DNA of 64,000 bases from Cacajao melanocephalus (Eukaryota; Chordata; Mammalia; Primates; Pitheciidae). This document shows, piece after piece, positions 60,815 to 64,000 of the stretch. The DNA is taken from contig CAUYLG010070425.1 of the NCBI GenBank assembly GCA_963573385.1, positions 1-64,000 on the forward strand. Direction: 5' to 3'. The position numbers were made by a program, and so were the translations under genes. Below the pieces are notes generated by a model that did not search any database, had not been told where the DNA came from, and was given only the letters and a program-made list of their open reading frames with translations. Each line of letters begins with the position of its first letter. Within the stretch, counting starts at the first letter, position 1.

Positions 60815-60920
60815 TTATTTATTTATTCGACAAACGTTTGCCAAGCATCTAGTACATGCCAGGCTCTTTAGCAAGTGCAAGGAACACAGCCGTCATAGAG
60901 ACAACCCAGAGCTGTCCTGG
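60815..60920 (+). mobile_element. Ancient interspersed repeat, class not assigned
   Basis: TTATTCGACAAACGTTTGCC, AAGCATCTAGTACATGCC and AGGCTCTTTAGCAAGTGC follow the pattern of the widespread old repeat also seen at 1545 and 43,695. Confidence 0.5.
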
Positions 60921-60954
60921 AGCTACACAATTAACCCCTTTTCAGAGAGCCTCA

Positions 60955-61085
60955 GGAGCTTTGCGTTCTTCATCTTTAATCCTCGCCACCCCCGCAAGGC
61001 AGGCGTGAGTATTCCTGAGGAGAAAACAAGGCACAGAGATGTTAAGCAGCTAGTCCAAGGCCACACAGCTGACTCTACATCCTGT
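60955..61085 (-). mobile_element. MIR SINE, antisense
   Basis: CTTTAATCCTCGCCACCCC, GAAAACAAGGCACAGAGATG, TTAAGCAGCTAGTCCAAGGC and CACACAGCTGACTC match antisense MIR. Confidence 0.75.
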
Positions 61086-62103
61086 GCTCCTCTCTACCAG
61101 TACCACCCTGTTCTGAAAATAAGCAGAACCCCGTTAGAGTAACTACTTGAAGGCTGTAAGGCACATTTAGGGTGATTTGGAGAAGAACTAAAAAACCTCT
61201 CTCTCGGAGGCTGATCAGGCAGCCTCTGGCTTCTGCTCATTGCCCCAACCAGAGACCCTAAGTGGAGGTTCTAGGTGAGATATGGAAGGGATGAGTGTCA
61301 ACCCATTTAGGGATGACATTTTGCTGATGAATGCAGGGTGACATTCTCTCAATGTGGGCATCAGTACTGCTAACCTAGTGCCAGAGAGCTCTGCACCTTG
61401 GGTGTTTTTCTTAGAACTGAAGTTGGTTTGCTACAGCTAGAATCGTGAGTGTTTATTGAGCACCAGGTATGTCAGAGCATGAGGAGAAGGTTCCCTCTCT
61501 GAACGTTGGATACAGCCAGTCACCACCCTGTGACTCTACACCAGGGAGGCTGGAGAGGTTCTTAGAAGAGAGATTTCCCTTCCCTGGAGGGCTTCACAGA
61601 GGTGGGCTTCAGCAGGGCCAGTGGTGTGCCTTGAGGCATCCCTGAGACCTGGCCAGGGTACGGTGAAGGGGACGGCCTTGCTGGAACAGACCCTGGGTAG
61701 GGGCTGGGGAATGTTCAAGGGACATAGTGGAGCTGAGTGATTAGGTTAACACGTATGAAATTTCTGGTTTTGTGGCTCAAAAAAAGGTTGAATATAGACA
61801 TTTCCTACGATTCAACCTCATACCTGCCCTTGGATATCAGGCTAAACAGTTTACATATAAACCTGAAGTAAGGAGAAGTCACTGATGGTTTCTGAGCTGG
61901 AGAACAACACAGTCAACAGGGCTTTAGGGCGACTTATCGGGTAAAAGGGTATAAAATGTTAGACGGGGGAGCTTGAGAAGAAAGCCAATTATGGGAGTCA
62001 CTTGCTACCATTAAAATAATCAAGATCAGGAAATTGGTGGCTATAAGAATGGGAAGAAAGGATAGATGTGAAAATTTTTGTGTAGGAGCCAGCTGGACTA
62101 GGA
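61086..62103. other. Unique non-coding intron 3 sequence
   Basis: No gene seen; a short ancient-repeat patch (GTGTTTATTGAGCACCAGG) lies at about 61,448-61,470. Confidence 0.45.
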
Positions 62104-62346
62104 GATGGATGGATGGATGGGTGGATGGATGGATGGATGGATGGTGGATGGTGGATGGTGGATGGTAGATGGTGGATGGATGGTGGATGGTGGATGGTAG
62201 ATGGTGGATGGATGGATGGATGGTGGATGGTAGATGGTGGATGGATGGATGGATGGTGGATGGTAGATGGTGGATGGATGGATGGATGGTGGATGGTGGA
62301 TGGATGGTTGGTGGATGGTGGATGGTGGATGGCGGATGGTGGATGG
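62104..62346 (+). repeat. GGAT/GGTGGAT minisatellite
   Basis: About 240 bases of tandem GGAT, GGTGGAT and GTAGATGGT units with a higher-order block of roughly 40 bases repeated several times. It ends 376 bases before PKP1 exon 4. Open frames on both strands here are repeat artefacts. Confidence 0.95.
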
Positions 62347-62722
62347 GCTCATGACCATTATCTTCCATTTTCCTAATACAGGATAAAACAAGAGAGATGG
62401 CAAGGTGGGTGGGAAGCTTCGCCTCAGGGAATAGGGAGGAAATTTTCCCCAGTGCAGAGAAAATATACTTGCTTGGACCTGGACTGTGACCAGGGGCTCA
62501 CTATTCTCACGTGGGGAAAATCCAGTGGGTATAGCCTTCCCTCCTCTGGAGGAAAGGAGCCATTCTCAGGGATGTTCTCCAAGTGGCCCTGTGCTGCCTT
62601 GTTTTGGCTTTCCAGAGGGCAGATGAGGCTATGTTAGCTTAGTGTGCCAGGAGGAACTCTGAGCCCCCTCACCAGGGCTCCCAGCCCACCCTGTAACCAC
62701 CCCCACTGCCCATTCTTCACAG

Positions 62723-62867
62723 GATCTGCAGTGAGGACATCGAGTGCAGTGGGCTGACGATCCCCAAGGCTGTGCAGTACCTGAGCTCCCAGGATGAGAA
62801 GTTCCAGGCCATCGGGGCCTATTACATCCAGCATACCTGCTTCCAGGATGAATCTGCCAAGCAACAG
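62723..62867 (+). CDS. PKP1: PKP1 coding exon 4 (residues 234-282)
   Basis: This 145-nt exon completes Lys234 and encodes 48 more residues, from ICSEDIECSG to SAKQQ. The segment LTIPKAVQYLSSQDEKFQ starts the first armadillo repeat near residue 243, where the head gives way to the helical repeat domain. Acceptor cttcacag and donor CAG|gtagct are both good. Phe replaces the Tyr that I recall in the human DEKYQ motif, a conservative change. The exon ends in phase 0. Confidence 0.97.
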
Positions 62868-63750
62868 GTAGCTGGCTGCACACTCTCCTCCTTAGTGGGC
62901 CTGCGCAGGGCCTGGATGTGTCGGCCTGACTCTGCTTTTAGAGACGGGTTGGGGGATCTGCAGTCGGCTCCTTCTTGCCCTGCCCAGCTGCCAGGGGCCT
63001 TCGCTTTGCCCAAGGTTAGAGCTGAGCATAGTAACCTTCCGCAGAGCAAAGCCCTCTGTTTCGGTGGACTTTAGGCAGGTACATTTCCTCCACTGGTCAT
63101 GGAAGAGACCAGTGGCAGCCATGGGTTCAACAGAAATCTCCTTTCTCAAATCCCGCCAAAGAATATGACTGCTCCCCACCTCTCAACTCCTGCCCTCCTA
63201 CCTGCTTCCTCTCTCCCACTCCCCTTCTCTCTTCAGGCATCTCACGGTGGAAAACAGGGCCTGTTGATGCCTCCAAAGCTTTGCTGGCAGGAGGGACACT
63301 ATAGGGCCCTGCAGTTCAGTCCAAGGATGTAGTGCCATAATTGTGTTTCCCAGAGTCCCGGATAAGTTTGCATCCGTTTCTACCGTAGGAGAGAGCTGCC
63401 ATGAGAGACTTTCTCTTTTGTCTGTGTTCTGCTTGAGGGTTTTGAAATAGATTTATATCCACTTTCTTCTTGGGTCCTCACCACTGCTCTCCAGAGGAGG
63501 AAAGCAGGGTTCAGGAAGGAGGAGGCACCCTAGCTGAGGGTCTCCCGACTAGGATCTGAATCCAGGTCTTTCCGTTCACGATCTGGGTCAGTTATCATGA
63601 CCTCACATTGCTTATTTATTTTGGTTGACTTGAATCTTTCTGAACTGAGATTTTTTTTGGTCTGAAAAAAAAATCAGCTTTGAGTACAGAATGACCAGAT
63701 CAACCTCAGCTCCCTTGAGCAGGTGGTGTGGCGACTCTCTCTCCCGGCAG
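62868..63750 (+). other. PKP1: PKP1 intron 4 (883 bp)
   Basis: This short intron opens with gtagct and ends with ctctcccggcag. It is mostly unique sequence. A weak antisense MIR-like segment lies near 63,480-63,600, and A and T runs occur at about 63,650-63,675. No gene or other element is visible. Confidence 0.9.
63480..63600 (-). mobile_element. MIR SINE fragment, antisense
   Basis: CCAGAGGAGGAAAGCAGGG and CTAGGATCTGAATCCAGGTC keep antisense MIR order at low similarity. Confidence 0.4.
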
Positions 63751-63958
63751 GTCTATCAGCTGGGAGGCATCTGCAAGCTGGTGGACCTCCTCCGCAGTCC
63801 CAACCAGAACGTCCAGCAGGCCGCGGCGGGGGCCCTGCGCAACCTGGTGTTCAGGAGTACCACCAACAAGCTGGAGACGCGGAGGCAGAATGGGATCCGC
63901 GAGGCCGTCAGCCTCCTGAGGAGAACAGGGAACACGGAGATCCAGAAGCAGCTGACCG
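63751..63958 (+). CDS. PKP1: PKP1 coding exon 5 (residues 283-351)
   Basis: This 208-nt exon encodes VYQLGGICKLVDLLRS, QAAAGALRNLVFR and EAVSLLRRTGN, the Gly- and Leu-rich helix patterns typical of armadillo repeats one to three. It ends ACC G|gtagga at 63,959, leaving Gly352 split in phase 1. The coding sequence therefore runs off the window with its next exon outside. Thr replaces the Ala I recall in the human GNAEIQ motif. Confidence 0.96.
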
Positions 63959-64000
63959 GTAGGACGCCGCGGCCACGGAGAGCTACCGCGGGGGCTGTGC
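63959..64000 (+). other. PKP1: Start of PKP1 intron 5
   Basis: The 42 bases after the exon 5 donor are GC-rich intron sequence, cut by the window edge. Confidence 0.85.

Noticed and set aside
62098..62403. Repetitive His/Pro/Ser or Trp/Met/Asp/Gly frames
   Set aside because: Artefact of the GGAT minisatellite.

Overview
The window is primate nuclear DNA. It carries ten Alu elements, which are confined to primates, together with many MIR, L2, L1M and hAT-Charlie remnants, dinucleotide microsatellites and long introns with GT-AG junctions. Its one gene that can be identified with confidence is the 5' half of PKP1, encoding plakophilin 1, a desmosomal armadillo protein (human 1q32.1). The five coding exons in the window join in frame to give the first 351 complete residues. 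The encoded protein differs from the human sequence as I recall it at about ten positions (for example Pro3 and His20), so a non-human primate is more likely than human. I cannot assign the species.

Layout. Positions 1 to about 30,500 lie upstream of PKP1 and hold mostly repeats and unique non-coding DNA. At the left edge, after an L1 fragment and a MIR, there is a set of exon-like segments (647-2557, + strand). They have matching splice phases and coiled-coil-like composition, but one carries a frameshift. I could not name this gene; it looks like a decayed or unannotated coiled-coil gene. It is followed by a perfect CTCF core match (4756-4767) and an 8-bp-unit minisatellite (5752-6170). Five Alus, a 270-bp polypyrimidine tract and several old repeats fill the rest.

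A CpG island at about 30,540-31,270 is the PKP1 promoter and contains exon 1 (ATG at 30,891 in a strong Kozak context). Intron 1 is 9,973 bp and intron 2 is 18,052 bp. No Alu was seen between 27,356 and 50,373, a stretch that covers the promoter, exons 1 and 2, all of intron 1 and the first half of intron 2. Exon 3 (59,222-59,616) is flanked by two Alus in opposite orientation, 211 bp upstream and 645 bp downstream. Exon 4 follows a GGAT-type minisatellite, and exon 5 ends 42 bp before the right edge.

How it fits together: exons 1-3 and the first codons of exon 4 encode the basic, Ser-rich head domain that binds desmosomal partners. The rest of exon 4 and exon 5 start the armadillo repeats. 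The remaining exons lie to the right of the window. I see no bacterial-type system, CRISPR array, rRNA or tRNA gene, and no clearly new biological system. The observations most worth testing are the broken coiled-coil gene at the left edge and the inverted Alu pair around PKP1 exon 3.
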